IMG/VR virus record: IMGVR_UViG_3300045999_006979
Location: 1 to 34,735 of that record
Length of the DNA: 34,735 bases
Reading direction: 5' to 3' (one strand)
From: a virus
Part shown: positions 1-8,233 of the stretch, piece after piece
Numbering within the stretch: the first letter of the stretch is position 1
How the letters are laid out: every line of letters starts with the position of its first letter
Program-made: the position numbers and the translations under genes
Notes under the pieces: model-generated
What the model was told of the DNA's origin: nothing
The model's database searches: none
Seen by the model: only the letters and a program-made list of their open reading frames with translations

Positions 1-1
1 T

Positions 2-796
2 GGAGATGAGGCTCACCAGTTCAAAGCCAAGTCTCTGATTACGATTATGGAAAAACTGCATAATTGTAAGCATAGAATTGGCTTCACAGGTACTCTGGAT
101 GGGTCCAACACAAATCAACTCGTATTAGAGGGGTTATTCGGTCCTGTTAACAAGGTTATTAAGACCAAAAAACTGATAGACAAGGGCTACCTCTCAAACC
201 TCAAAATCAATATCCTGTTGCTTCAGCATGGAGAATCTAGCTTTGAATCATATCAAGAAGAACTAGATTATATTTGTAGATCTGAAAAGAGAAACAACTA
301 TATCAAAAAATTAGCTATCAATCAAGAGGGTAATACTTTGATATTATTTGCTATGGTAGAAAAACATGGCAAGATACTTCACGAAATAATAAATAGTGAT
401 GTAGGCCATGAGCGAAAAGTATTTTTCGTATATGGTGGAGTTGATACTGAAGAAAGAGAATTAATCAGAAAACTAACAGAAGAAGAGTCTAATGCTATCA
501 TCATTGCTTCTTACGGCACTTTTTCTACTGGTATTAACATTAGAAATCTGCATAATGTTATCTTTGCTTCCCCTAGTAAATCAAGAATCAGAAACCTCCA
601 ATCAATCGGAAGAGTATTGAGAAAAGGAGACAATAAATCAAAAGCAAAGCTATTTGATATTGCAGATGATTTCTCCAAAGGAGATAAAAAGAATTATACC
701 TTAAATCACTTAGTAGAAAGAATTAAAACTTACTCAGAAGAAAACTTTGAGTACGAGATAATTCCAGTAAATTTTAAAAGGAAGGAACATGACTGA
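2..796 (+). CDS. uvsW: UvsW-like DNA/RNA helicase, 3' part (5' end outside window)
   Basis: Superfamily 2 helicase of the T4 UvsW type, which unwinds branched DNA and R-loops in recombination-dependent replication. The frame is open to the left edge: codons from base 2 read GDEAHQFKAKSL, a DEAH Walker B box, so the gene starts upstream of the window. Downstream come an FTGTLDG segment (motif III position), a second RecA-like domain with ASYGTFSTGINIRNLHNV, and the SIGRVLRKG motif VI with its arginines. The ATG at 47 lies inside the helicase core and is not the real start. The end overlaps the next gene by 8 bases. Identification is strong; only the upstream boundary is unknown. Confidence 0.93.
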   Translation, partial: GDEAHQFKAKSLITIMEKLHNCKHRIGFTGTLDGSNTNQLVLEGLFGPVNKVIKTKKLIDKGYLSNLKINILLLQHGESSFESYQEELDYICRSEKRNNYIKKLAINQEGNTLILFAMVEKHGKILHEIINSDVGHERKVFFVYGGVDTEERELIRKLTEEESNAIIIASYGTFSTGINIRNLHNVIFASPSKSRIRNLQSIGRVLRKGDNKSKAKLFDIADDFSKGDKKNYTLNHLVERIKTYSEENFEYEIIPVNFKRKEHD

Positions 797-1187
797 ATTT
801 TATGGAATAATTAAATTAATTGACGGAGCAGAGTTAGTTGGTAATGTAGTTGTATGTGAAGAGGAAGATGGATTTGTTATAGAAAATCCATTTGAAATAA
901 CTGTAGAACAAATATCAACTCCTGCTGGAGAGATGTACAAAGTTGATATGAGACCCTGGATTAAGTTCTCCAAAGAAGATATATTTTTTATTGAAAAGAA
1001 TAAAGTATTTACTGTAGGAGAAGCAGATAATAAAATATTAATTTTGTATCGTAGTACTTTAAAGAAATATCTAAATCAAGATAACAACAATAAGGTATCA
1101 CTAGATAAAGAACTAGGATTCAAGAATAAGATTGAAGAAGCAAGGAAGCTTCTAGAAAAATCATTTAAACTGAATATAGACTCTTAA
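789..1187 (+). CDS. Small Sm/Lsm-like phage protein (132 aa)
   Basis: Function unknown. The N-terminus (IIKLIDGAELVGNVV) is an alternating beta pattern like the start of an Sm/Lsm fold, followed by an acidic CEEEDGF turn and an ENPFEI strand. The C-terminal part is charged. The start overlaps the uvsW stop and has a good Shine-Dalgarno (aaggaaggaac), so the two are probably translationally coupled. It appears distantly related to the protein at 12407-12772: both have LI(D/N) followed by a hydrophobic strand and an acidic cluster, an (E/K)NP(F/Y) strand, and an ILxLYxxL ending. The Sm-fold assignment is an inference from pattern; the gene itself is secure. Confidence 0.85.
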   Translation: MTEFYGIIKLIDGAELVGNVVVCEEEDGFVIENPFEITVEQISTPAGEMYKVDMRPWIKFSKEDIFFIEKNKVFTVGEADNKILILYRSTLKKYLNQDNNNKVSLDKELGFKNKIEEARKLLEKSFKLNIDS

Positions 1188-1216
1188 AGAACTCTAAGTA
1201 CTTAAAGTAAAGTTCT
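1187..1216. other. Imperfect hairpin after the Sm-like gene
   Basis: AGAACT (from 1188) can pair with AGTTCT near 1211-1216, with TACT/AGTA pairing inside. It lies between the plus-strand stop and the minus-strand promoter and could stop either transcript, but neither side has a strong T tract. Weak evidence. Confidence 0.35.
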
Positions 1217-1240
1217 GAACCCTGACAGAGTTATTATACA
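1214..1240. repeat. 27-nt element repeated inverted at 30270-30296
   Basis: The plus strand here is the exact reverse complement of 30270-30296. In both places the element begins one or two bases before a TATAAT -10 box and runs about 18 bases past it, so it contains the start site and first transcribed bases of a consensus sigma70 promoter. Here it is read on the minus strand. Confidence 0.9.
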
Positions 1241-1261
1241 CACTTTCAGCAGTCTTGTCAA
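1233..1261 (-). promoter_or_regulatory. Consensus sigma70 promoter on minus strand
   Basis: Read on the minus strand: TTGACA (1261-1256), a 17-bp spacer, TATAAT (1238-1233). Both hexamers are perfect. It points left, into the 3' ends of the small Sm-like gene and uvsW, where no minus-strand gene is visible, so its product would be an antisense or short non-coding RNA. Confidence 0.75.
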
Positions 1262-1273
1262 CCCCCCCCCCCC
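1262..1273. repeat. Homopolymer run of 12 C
   Basis: Twelve consecutive C lie between the divergent promoters at 1261-1233 (minus) and 1281-1309 (plus). Such a run is out of place in this AT-rich sequence and would be prone to length change by slippage. Confidence 0.85.
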
Positions 1274-1280
1274 TCTCCTC

Positions 1281-1309
1281 TTGACAAGATGCTAGGAATG
1301 TGTTACGCT
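1281..1309 (+). promoter_or_regulatory. Sigma70-like promoter for gp55-gp47-gp46
   Basis: TTGACA at 1281-1286, 17-bp spacer, TACGCT at 1304-1309, with TG one base before the -10 (extended -10). The -10 is weak but the -35 is perfect. It lies just upstream of the gp55 start and is divergent from the minus-strand promoter. Confidence 0.6.
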
Positions 1310-1335
1310 TAGTACACTTGAAATAAAAACCTTGA

Positions 1336-1806
1336 ATGAAGAAAAAAGAACATTACGTAAATAACAAAGATTTTCTTGATGCTTTGATGGTTTACCGAAA
1401 GGAAGTTAAACTATCTAAAGAAGAAGGTAGAGACAAACCAAAGGTCCCAAACTATATTGGTGAATGCTTTTTAAAGATTGCTACTCACCTATCATATCGA
1501 CCTAACTTTGTTAATTACATGTTCAAGGATGATATGATTTGTGATGGCATTGAAAACTGCCTTCAGTATATTGATAACTTTGATCCAGAAAAGTCTACTA
1601 ATCCTTTTGCATACTTCACTCAGATTATCTACTTTGCATTCCTTCGTCGTATTCAAAAAGAAAAGAAGCAATTAGAAATTAAAACTAAACTTCTAGAACG
1701 ATCTGGGTTTGATGAAGTATTTGCTGCAGATAGCAGTATCATGGGATATAATATGTCAGACATGAATAGCATTAAGGAAAACTTGGAGTATCGCAACAAC
1801 CGATGA
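1336..1806 (+). CDS. 55: gp55-like late-transcription sigma factor
   Basis: Small sigma factor that, in T4, directs host RNA polymerase to TATAAATA late promoters together with the sliding clamp gp45. At 156 aa it is close to T4 gp55 in size. The start YVNNKDFLDAL and the central segment (CDGIENCLQYIDNFDPEKSTNPFAYFTQIIYFAFLRRI) resemble sigma region 2 core-binding and -10 recognition, with the conserved NPFAYF turn. No clear Shine-Dalgarno precedes the ATG. The stop overlaps the gp47 start (ATGA). NATAAATA motifs before virion genes elsewhere in the window agree with a functional gp55. Confidence 0.92.
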   Translation: MKKKEHYVNNKDFLDALMVYRKEVKLSKEEGRDKPKVPNYIGECFLKIATHLSYRPNFVNYMFKDDMICDGIENCLQYIDNFDPEKSTNPFAYFTQIIYFAFLRRIQKEKKQLEIKTKLLERSGFDEVFAADSSIMGYNMSDMNSIKENLEYRNNR

Positions 1807-2852
1807 ATAGTGCCATTATTACTGATCAACATCTTGACGGAAGAAAAGGATCTCAGGCATTCTGGGACTTCTTTCTAAAGTTCTACAATGAAGTATTTTT
1901 CCCCACGCTAGAAAAGAATAATATCAAAATTCTTTTTGATCTTGGAGATACATTTGATAACAGAAAACAAATAGATTTTCTTGCATGGGATAGGATCAAG
2001 AAAAACTATTATGATCGACTTCAGGAGATGGGTGTTCAAATTCATATGATTGTGGGTAACCACACTGCATACTATAAGAACACTAACAGAGTAAATACTC
2101 CAACTCTTCTTCTTGATTGCTATGATAATATTACAATTTATGATGAAATTTGTGATATTGATGTTTTAGGAAACACCATTACAATGATTCCCTGGATTAA
2201 CTCTGAGAATCAATTCAAAGTGATGAATCACCTAGAGAATACAAAATCAGAAGTATTGATGGGTCATTTGGAAATCAATGGATTTGAAGCTCACCCAGGA
2301 CATATGTTTGAAGGTGGATTAGACAGAGACATCTTTTCTAAATTTAAACGAGTTTATTCTGGGCATTTTCATCACAAATCAAGAAGTGATAACATCTATT
2401 ATCTTGGCAATCCATATGAAATGACATGGAGTGATTACAATGAAGAACGTGGGTTTCATCTTTATGATTTAGATTCCAGGAAACTTGAATTCATTCGTAA
2501 TCCATTTAGAATGTTCAAGAAGTTTTATTATGATGATGCGAAGAATGATTATACCAAAGCAGATCTATCAGAATATGCCGATAGCTACGTTAAAGTTATC
2601 GTAGAAAATAAAAATGACTTATATACCTTCGATAAAGTAATTGAGAAATTCTATACTATTGGAGTTCATGATCTAAAAATTATTGAAGATACTCAAGTAT
2701 TTTCTGATCAAGATGATCAAGAAGTTACTGAACATGAAGATACCCTAACCACTTTGCAGAGATATATAGAAGATATGAAAAATAATTATGATAAATCTCA
2801 ATTGAAATCTATCATAAAATCTATTTACCTGGAAGCTTCTGAAATTCAGTAA
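1803..2852 (+). CDS. 47: gp47-like recombination endonuclease subunit (Mre11 family)
   Basis: Metallophosphoesterase subunit of the gp46/gp47 complex, which resects DNA ends for recombination-dependent replication. The phosphoesterase motifs are in order: DQHLDG (8-13), GDTFDNR (48-54), GNH (85-87), GHLE (154-157) and SGHFHH (186-191). Together they supply the usual Asp/His metal ligands. The length of 349 aa is normal. The start overlaps the gp55 stop, and the stop overlaps the next start by one base (TAATG), so the cluster is translationally coupled. Confident call. Confidence 0.95.
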   Translation: MNSAIITDQHLDGRKGSQAFWDFFLKFYNEVFFPTLEKNNIKILFDLGDTFDNRKQIDFLAWDRIKKNYYDRLQEMGVQIHMIVGNHTAYYKNTNRVNTPTLLLDCYDNITIYDEICDIDVLGNTITMIPWINSENQFKVMNHLENTKSEVLMGHLEINGFEAHPGHMFEGGLDRDIFSKFKRVYSGHFHHKSRSDNIYYLGNPYEMTWSDYNEERGFHLYDLDSRKLEFIRNPFRMFKKFYYDDAKNDYTKADLSEYADSYVKVIVENKNDLYTFDKVIEKFYTIGVHDLKIIEDTQVFSDQDDQEVTEHEDTLTTLQRYIEDMKNNYDKSQLKSIIKSIYLEASEIQ

Positions 2853-3127
2853 TGTACATACTAACTCTCAAAGACAAAAAGGAAGAAGGTGCATACGCAG
2901 TAGAAACTTCTGACGGAAGTAAAGTTTTACAAATGTTTGTTGACGAAGACGATGCACTTCGATATGTTGGTCTTTTAGAAGCAGATGGATTTCCTGAACT
3001 ACAATTAGTTGAGATCGAGGAAGAAGATGCCGTGACTGCTTGTGAGAGTTTTGGATATAATTACTGTGTTATAACCCCTGATGATTTTGTAATTCCTCCT
3101 GATACCATTTCCTATGATTTTATTTAA
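2852..3127 (+). CDS. Small DUF3110-like protein between gp47 and gp46
   Basis: 91 aa, starting MYILTLKDKKEEGAYAVE. A beta-alpha-beta pattern (a strand, then a helix DEDDALRYVGLLEADGF, then QLVEIEEE) and an acidic composition recall DUF3110, a small family of cyanobacteria and plastids also found in cyanophages. Function unknown. The gene sits between the two subunits of the recombination nuclease, overlapping gp47 by 1 base and gp46 by 14 bases, so it is co-expressed with them. The family assignment is from memory of its pattern and is tentative. Confidence 0.82.
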   Translation: MYILTLKDKKEEGAYAVETSDGSKVLQMFVDEDDALRYVGLLEADGFPELQLVEIEEEDAVTACESFGYNYCVITPDDFVIPPDTISYDFI

Positions 3128-4826
3128 GACTGTAACATACTCTAATTTTCTTGCAGTTGGTAATACTCCGATTACTGTCAATCTAAATGATTCCAATACT
3201 ACACTCATAATTGGATCTAACGGTGCTGGTAAAAGTACAGTCATTGAGGCAATCATATTTGCACTGTTCAACAAGTCCTTTCGCAAGGTCAATAAAAACC
3301 AGTTAATTAACTCTATAAACGAGAAAGACTGTAAAGTAGACCTAGAGTTCAATATAGGATCAAAAGAATACCGTATTATTCGTGGACTGAAACCAAACAT
3401 CTTTGAGATTTGGATTGATGGTAAACTTCTAGATCAAGTTGCGGCTGCCTCCGATCAGCAAAAGTATCTGGAGCAAAACATCCTAAAGCTAAATTACAAA
3501 TCATTTACTCAGATTGTAATTTTGGGATCCAGCACCTTTGTTCCTTTCATGCAACTTCCTGCAGCGCATCGTAGAGAAATTATTGAAGATCTTCTAGACA
3601 TTCGTATCTTCTCGACAATGAATGTCATTCTAAAAGATCGAATTAAAACCAATAATGATAACATCAAAACTTTTGAGACTGAGATTCAGTTTTTAAAAGA
3701 AAAGGTTGGAATGCAAAAGGATCACATTGATTATATTACCAGTCAGTCTCAGAAAAATATTGATGATAAAAAATCTCAAATACTAGATTACGAAGTGCAA
3801 ATTAAAGATTGCAATGAGACCTACGATAAACTTTGCCAAGAGCTAGAAGTAAAACAGCAAGAACTCTCATCCCTTCCAAAAATTAATATCAAAGATCTAG
3901 AAAAATATAAGACTAAATTCTCAACTAAACTATCTGATTATACTACCAATATCCAGTTTTATAATGAGAATGATGTATGCCCAACTTGTCAGCAAGATTT
4001 GACAGAAGAAGTTAAGAAAACTCATATCTCAAAATGCAACACTGAGATTGAAAAACTTGAATCTGCAATTCAAGAAGTCGAAACCAAGATTAAAGAATCT
4101 CAAATTATTATTGATAAATCTCAAGAGATCTTGACAGATATAAATGATTTAAATGTAAAGATTGCTTCTCAAAATTACAACTGCAAAAGTCTTCAGAAGT
4201 TTATTGATGCATTAAATGATGAAATTCAAAAAATCAATGAAACCGACAAAGACATTGCAACTGAAAAGCAAAAGCTAACCACACTTGCTTCTGAGGGAGT
4301 AGTATTAAAGAAGCAAGTGGACAAGATGAAGAATAATAAAACCTATTATGAAATTGTCTCAACTTTATTGAAAGATACTGGAATTAAATCCAAGATCATC
4401 AAGAAATATCTACCAGTGATGAATCAACTCATTAACAAGTATCTTCAGTTGATGGACTTCTATGTAAACTTCAATCTCGATGAGAACTTTGAAGAAACTA
4501 TCAAATCTAGATTTAGGGATGAATTTAGTTACACTTCATTCTCAGAAGGCGAGAAAATGAGAATTGACTTAGCCTTGATGTTTACATGGAGGGCAGTTGC
4601 TAAACTAAAGAATTCAGCAAGCACAAATTTACTTATCCTAGACGAAGTGTTTGATAGTTCTCTAGATACATCTGGCACTGAAGATTTTCTAAAGATACTT
4701 CGTGGAATTGATAGTGATACAAATGTATTTGTAATCTCTCATAAAGGTGACATGCTACATGATAAGTTTGAGAAAGTTCTTCAATTTGAAAAAGTCAAGA
4801 ATTTCAGTAAAGTAAAAGAGCTATAA
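3114..4826 (+). CDS. 46: gp46-like recombination endonuclease subunit (Rad50/SMC ATPase)
   Basis: ATPase partner of gp47. Walker A GSNGAGKST is at residues 35-42, a long coiled coil spans about 170-430, and it is broken by a zinc hook CPTCQQD at about 289-295 (C289, C292). The ABC signature FSEGEKMR lies near 475 and Walker B LLILDEVFD near 507. At 570 aa it has the size of T4 gp46. This is the complete Rad50 layout in miniature: two half-ATPases joined by a hooked coiled coil. The start overlaps the upstream small gene by 14 bases. Confident call. Confidence 0.95.
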   Translation: MILFKTVTYSNFLAVGNTPITVNLNDSNTTLIIGSNGAGKSTVIEAIIFALFNKSFRKVNKNQLINSINEKDCKVDLEFNIGSKEYRIIRGLKPNIFEIWIDGKLLDQVAAASDQQKYLEQNILKLNYKSFTQIVILGSSTFVPFMQLPAAHRREIIEDLLDIRIFSTMNVILKDRIKTNNDNIKTFETEIQFLKEKVGMQKDHIDYITSQSQKNIDDKKSQILDYEVQIKDCNETYDKLCQELEVKQQELSSLPKINIKDLEKYKTKFSTKLSDYTTNIQFYNENDVCPTCQQDLTEEVKKTHISKCNTEIEKLESAIQEVETKIKESQIIIDKSQEILTDINDLNVKIASQNYNCKSLQKFIDALNDEIQKINETDKDIATEKQKLTTLASEGVVLKKQVDKMKNNKTYYEIVSTLLKDTGIKSKIIKKYLPVMNQLINKYLQLMDFYVNFNLDENFEETIKSRFRDEFSYTSFSEGEKMRIDLALMFTWRAVAKLKNSASTNLLILDEVFDSSLDTSGTEDFLKILRGIDSDTNVFVISHKGDMLHDKFEKVLQFEKVKNFSKVKEL

Positions 4827-4837
4827 GCAATCCTTAT

Positions 4838-4868
4838 GGTCCATCCCATTGACATGGTGGGGTGGACC
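4838..4868. promoter_or_regulatory. 10-bp inverted repeat enclosing the -35 box
   Basis: GGTCCATCCC (4838-4847) pairs with GGGGTGGACC (4859-4868), with one G-T pair, across an 11-bp centre containing the TTGACA of the promoter below. No T tract follows, so a simple terminator is unlikely. It may be an operator for a dimeric regulator or a cruciform. Confidence 0.6.
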
Positions 4869-4877
4869 TGTTACTAT
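4849..4877 (+). promoter_or_regulatory. Sigma70-like promoter for the VWA/metalloprotease gene
   Basis: TTGACA 4849-4854, 17-bp spacer, TACTAT 4872-4877 with an extended -10 TG at 4869-4870. It lies just upstream of the ATG at 4901. Confidence 0.65.
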
Positions 4878-4900
4878 ATGAGGACTGAATTGAGGCACCT

Positions 4901-7060
4901 ATGTCCGACATCAAACAGTCCAAGAGTATTCTTGCTAAACTTTTGGCAACAGAAAACCTTACTGTTGAACATCGTTCTGTTCCCACTGCAAGCTTCGATA
5001 CTCACAATCGTGTGCTGACTCTTCCTATTTGGGAAGGTACTTCTAACGATGTATATGACCTTCTTGTTGGTCATGAAGTTGGTCATGCCATCTATACTCC
5101 AGATCTATATGGTAGTGATCTAAATCTTCCTCAGGGATATCTGAATGTGGTTGAGGATGCTCGCATCGAGAAGTTGATGAAGCGTAAGTATCCTGGTCTT
5201 GCTCGTTCATTTTATCGTGGATACTCAGAACTGAATGATCAGGACTTCTTTGAGATTGATTCTATTGATGTTAATGAACTGAAGTTTATTGATAAAATCA
5301 ATCTCCACTTCAAACTTGGCAACGTCCATGCTGGAGTGTTTATTAACTTTACTCCAGAAGAGCAGGTATTTATTGGTAAAATTGCCAATGCAGAAACCTT
5401 TGAAGATGTAGTAAATATTGTAAAAGAACTAGTAGAGCATACTGAAAAACAAGTTGAACTTCAACTGTCTTCTGCCACAGGAAACTCACTTGAAGGTGAA
5501 GGAGAACAGTCTGAATCTCAGGAGAATCAAAGTTCTGAAAGTAACGTAAGTGATAGTGAGAATCAGACTTCTGCTCAATCTGATTGCGATAATAAAGAAG
5601 ATGCTCCTAAGGAATCTACTCCTAAGGAATCTACTCCATCTTCTTCCAACAACTCTGGGAAGCAAGCAGATTTTACTTCTGATACAGATAAGGCATGGTC
5701 TAAAAATCAACAACAACTTGCTAGTCTTACTGGCGACACCTACATCTATCTGACTCCACCATCTATTGATATTGATAATCATCTTCTTCCCTGGAAAGAA
5801 TGTGTCAAAGATCTTCCTAAGATTTTCACAAGCATGATTGATTATGCTAATCAGTCTGGGTATAAAAGCAAAAGTTATTACAAGAGCATGTTTGATAGAG
5901 CAGAGAGTAACTATAAAAATTACAAGGATGATTGTAAGAAGTCTGTATCATATCTGATTAAAGAATTTGAAATGAAAAAGCGAGCAACTGAATACAATCG
6001 GTCTGCTACCGCTGGAACTGGTGTTCTTGATACCAACAAAATGCATTCCTATAAGTGGAATGATGATATCTTCAAGAAGGTAACTGTAGTTCCTAAAGGT
6101 AAGTCTCATGGTCTAATCATGTATCTTGACTGGTCTGGTTCCATGCAAGGAAACCTAGTAGGTACTATCAAGCAACTGTTCAATCTGATTCAGTTCTGCA
6201 AAAAAGTACAGATTCCCTTTGAAGTGTATTCCTTCAATGACAGGAATACCGCAAAGAATTATAATCAAATATCTCGCAGTAAGAAATTATCCGTAAAGGA
6301 AAATCAAATTTTTATCAATAATGATTTCCTTCTTGTGAATTTGCTGAGCAGTAAAATGAATACTGCTCAACTGGATAGTCAGATGAAGAATCTCTGGAAA
6401 CTTGCACATGCTCTAGATCTGCAATCATATCTAACTACTGAGTATACTCATTATGATCTAGGTAGCACTCCTTTGAATGAATGCGTATTTGCAGCGATTG
6501 ATGTGTTTGATAAATTCAAGAAAACTTATAAAGTAGATAAAGTTAACACAGTTTTCTTGACTGATGGGGAATCTAACTCAGTTGCATACAATCGTTCAAC
6601 TTATGGTAATACGAACATTGTTCATTCTGGTTGGCTAAGTGCAAATGAAATTCTATGTCTTCAGGACAAGAAAAACAAAATTACTATGATGAATATCAGT
6701 AAAAATGGAAGTATGGGAATTACCAGTGCATTTGTAGATTACTATCGTCAAATCACTGGATCAAATGCTGTAGGATTCCGACTTATTGATTTCTATGGTG
6801 CCAAGTCTTTTGTTGCTCGATATCTAAAAGATGAGTTTTCAAATTGGACTGCAGTATCTTCCGAGTGGGCAAAAACTAGGTCATTTACTGCAACTTCTTT
6901 GGGGTACAACGAACTCTACTTTATTGAGATCGGCAATAGTACTCCCACAGACATTGCCCCTGCAATCCCAGCAAATCCGTTGACCGCATTCAAAACTCAA
7001 ATGAGTAAGAAGGCTTTCAATAAGATCATCTTATCGAAATTCATCGAGCAAATCGCTTGA
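4901..7060 (+). CDS. CobT-like protein: N-terminal HExxH-type metallopeptidase motif plus C-terminal VWA domain
   Basis: 719 aa. Near the N-terminus is GHEVGHAIYTP, with a zinc-protease motif HEVGH at 58-62 and a possible third ligand Glu in VVEDARIE at about 85. A Ser/Glu/Asn-rich linker covers about 190-265. The C-terminal half has a von Willebrand factor A domain: MIDAS DWSGSM (D410, S412, S414), a later STPL Thr and FLTDGES Asp. The next gene is a MoxR/CobS-type AAA+ ATPase, the usual partner of VWA proteins such as CobT, BchD and RavA-ViaA. Cyanophage versions are often labelled peptidase or CobT. The zinc motif argues for a role beyond metal chelation; the substrate is unknown. A TGAGG ribosome site precedes the ATG. 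Confidence 0.88.
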   Translation: MSDIKQSKSILAKLLATENLTVEHRSVPTASFDTHNRVLTLPIWEGTSNDVYDLLVGHEVGHAIYTPDLYGSDLNLPQGYLNVVEDARIEKLMKRKYPGLARSFYRGYSELNDQDFFEIDSIDVNELKFIDKINLHFKLGNVHAGVFINFTPEEQVFIGKIANAETFEDVVNIVKELVEHTEKQVELQLSSATGNSLEGEGEQSESQENQSSESNVSDSENQTSAQSDCDNKEDAPKESTPKESTPSSSNNSGKQADFTSDTDKAWSKNQQQLASLTGDTYIYLTPPSIDIDNHLLPWKECVKDLPKIFTSMIDYANQSGYKSKSYYKSMFDRAESNYKNYKDDCKKSVSYLIKEFEMKKRATEYNRSATAGTGVLDTNKMHSYKWNDDIFKKVTVVPKGKSHGLIMYLDWSGSMQGNLVGTIKQLFNLIQFCKKVQIPFEVYSFNDRNTAKNYNQISRSKKLSVKENQIFINNDFLLVNLLSSKMNTAQLDSQMKNLWKLAHALDLQSYLTTEYTHYDLGSTPLNECVFAAIDVFDKFKKTYKVDKVNTVFLTDGESNSVAYNRSTYGNTNIVHSGWLSANEILCLQDKKNKITMMNISKNGSMGITSAFVDYYRQITGSNAVGFRLIDFYGAKSFVARYLKDEFSNWTAVSSEWAKTRSFTATSLGYNELYFIEIGNSTPTDIAPAIPANPLTAFKTQMSKKAFNKIILSKFIEQIA

Positions 7061-7085
7061 CACCCCACTCCTTTTGCCCTATACT
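7057..7085 (+). promoter_or_regulatory. Sigma70-like promoter for cobS
   Basis: TTGACA 7057-7062, overlapping the stop codon of the previous gene; 17-bp spacer; TATACT 7080-7085. Near consensus. The ATG of the AAA+ gene is 30 bases downstream, with GAGG as ribosome site. Confidence 0.8.
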
Positions 7086-7114
7086 ACTTTCATACCAAAC
7101 GAGGTAACTTCATT

Positions 7115-8221
7115 ATGACTCAAATGATTGATCAGCTTGTTCAAAACCTGACTGCTCTTTACGGCGAAACTGTGACTCGCCAACAACTGATTGAATATGC
7201 TGCAAACTCAAACACTTCCCTTGCAACTATTTGCAAGACACTTGAACCTAACAAATCTGGTCGTGGAGTCTGGAATTTGACTGTAACTGAACAACTTGAA
7301 AAGACCTTTAATTCTATGTCTGCAACTCCTGCTACACCTGTAGTTAGCTTCATTCCCCAGAAAGACAAAAACTATGTCTCGTTTGGCAACTTCAGTGATG
7401 TGAAGCGAATTGTCAAGTCTGGGATGTTCTATCCTGTTTTCATCACTGGTCTTTCTGGTAACGGTAAAACTGTCAGCGTGGAGCAAGCTTGTGCTCACCT
7501 GAAGCGTGAACTGATTCGTGTCAACATCACTATTGAGACCGATGAGGATGATCTGCTGGGTGGCTTCCGACTTGTTGATGGGGAAACCGTATGGCATGAT
7601 GGTCCTGTAGTCAATGCCCTGAAGCGTGGTGCAGTCCTTCTGCTTGATGAGATCGACCTTGCTTCTAACAAGATCATGTGTCTACAGTCTGTGCTAGAAG
7701 GTAAGGGTGTTTTTCTAAAGAAGATCAACCAGTATGTAACTCCCACTGCTGGCTTCAACGTCATCGCCACTGCCAACACCAAAGGTAAAGGTTCTGATGA
7801 TGGTCGTTTCATTGGCACCAACGTGATGAACGAAGCATTCCTTGAGCGTTTCCCCATCACGTTTGAGCAACCTTATCCTTCTATGGCGACTGAGAAAAAG
7901 ATTCTCATGAACCTGATGAACTCTTTTGAAGTTGTTGATGAAGAGTTTGTTGACAAGCTGATTGTCTGGGCAGATACTATTCGTAAGACCTTCTATGATG
8001 GTGGCGTAGATGAAATCATCACCACTCGTCGTCTGGTTCATATCGTTCAGTCATTTGCTATCTTTAAGAATCGCAAGAAGGCTATCAATGTTTGTATCAA
8101 TCGTTTTGATGATGACACCAAGAGTTCCTTCCTAGATCTCTACAAGAACATTGATGCTTCTGCTCTAGATACCACTGAGGAAAGTGTGGTAGATCAAGAA
8201 GCACTTGACAGCTCTATCTGA
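7115..8221 (+). CDS. cobS: CobS-like AAA+ ATPase (MoxR type)
   Basis: 368 aa. An N-terminal helical domain (1-75) precedes an AAA+ module with Walker A GLSGNGKT (112-119), Walker B LLLDEIDLA (D178, E179), sensor-1 type NVIATANTKG and an arginine-finger region after NEAFLERFP. It matches the CobS subunit of aerobic cobaltochelatase, and such genes are common in T4-like cyanophages, where a role in cobalamin synthesis has been proposed. The chelatase activity is unproven. It may instead be the motor for the adjacent VWA/metalloprotease protein. It has its own near-consensus promoter and is followed by a terminator. Family certain, biological role open. Confidence 0.9.
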   Translation: MTQMIDQLVQNLTALYGETVTRQQLIEYAANSNTSLATICKTLEPNKSGRGVWNLTVTEQLEKTFNSMSATPATPVVSFIPQKDKNYVSFGNFSDVKRIVKSGMFYPVFITGLSGNGKTVSVEQACAHLKRELIRVNITIETDEDDLLGGFRLVDGETVWHDGPVVNALKRGAVLLLDEIDLASNKIMCLQSVLEGKGVFLKKINQYVTPTAGFNVIATANTKGKGSDDGRFIGTNVMNEAFLERFPITFEQPYPSMATEKKILMNLMNSFEVVDEEFVDKLIVWADTIRKTFYDGGVDEIITTRRLVHIVQSFAIFKNRKKAINVCINRFDDDTKSSFLDLYKNIDASALDTTEESVVDQEALDSSI

Positions 8222-8233
8222 TTGATGTATACT
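8205..8233 (+). promoter_or_regulatory. Sigma70-like promoter for the gp45 operon
   Basis: TTGACA 8205-8210 inside the end of cobS, 17-bp spacer, TATACT 8228-8233. The expected start site near 8240 falls inside the hairpin of the terminator that follows, so new transcripts would carry only half of that hairpin. Confidence 0.78.

Noticed and set aside
5486-5782. ORFs antisense to, and out of frame with, the VWA/metalloprotease gene
   Set aside because: They follow the low-complexity Ser/Glu-rich linker of the real gene and have no ribosome site or recognisable protein features.
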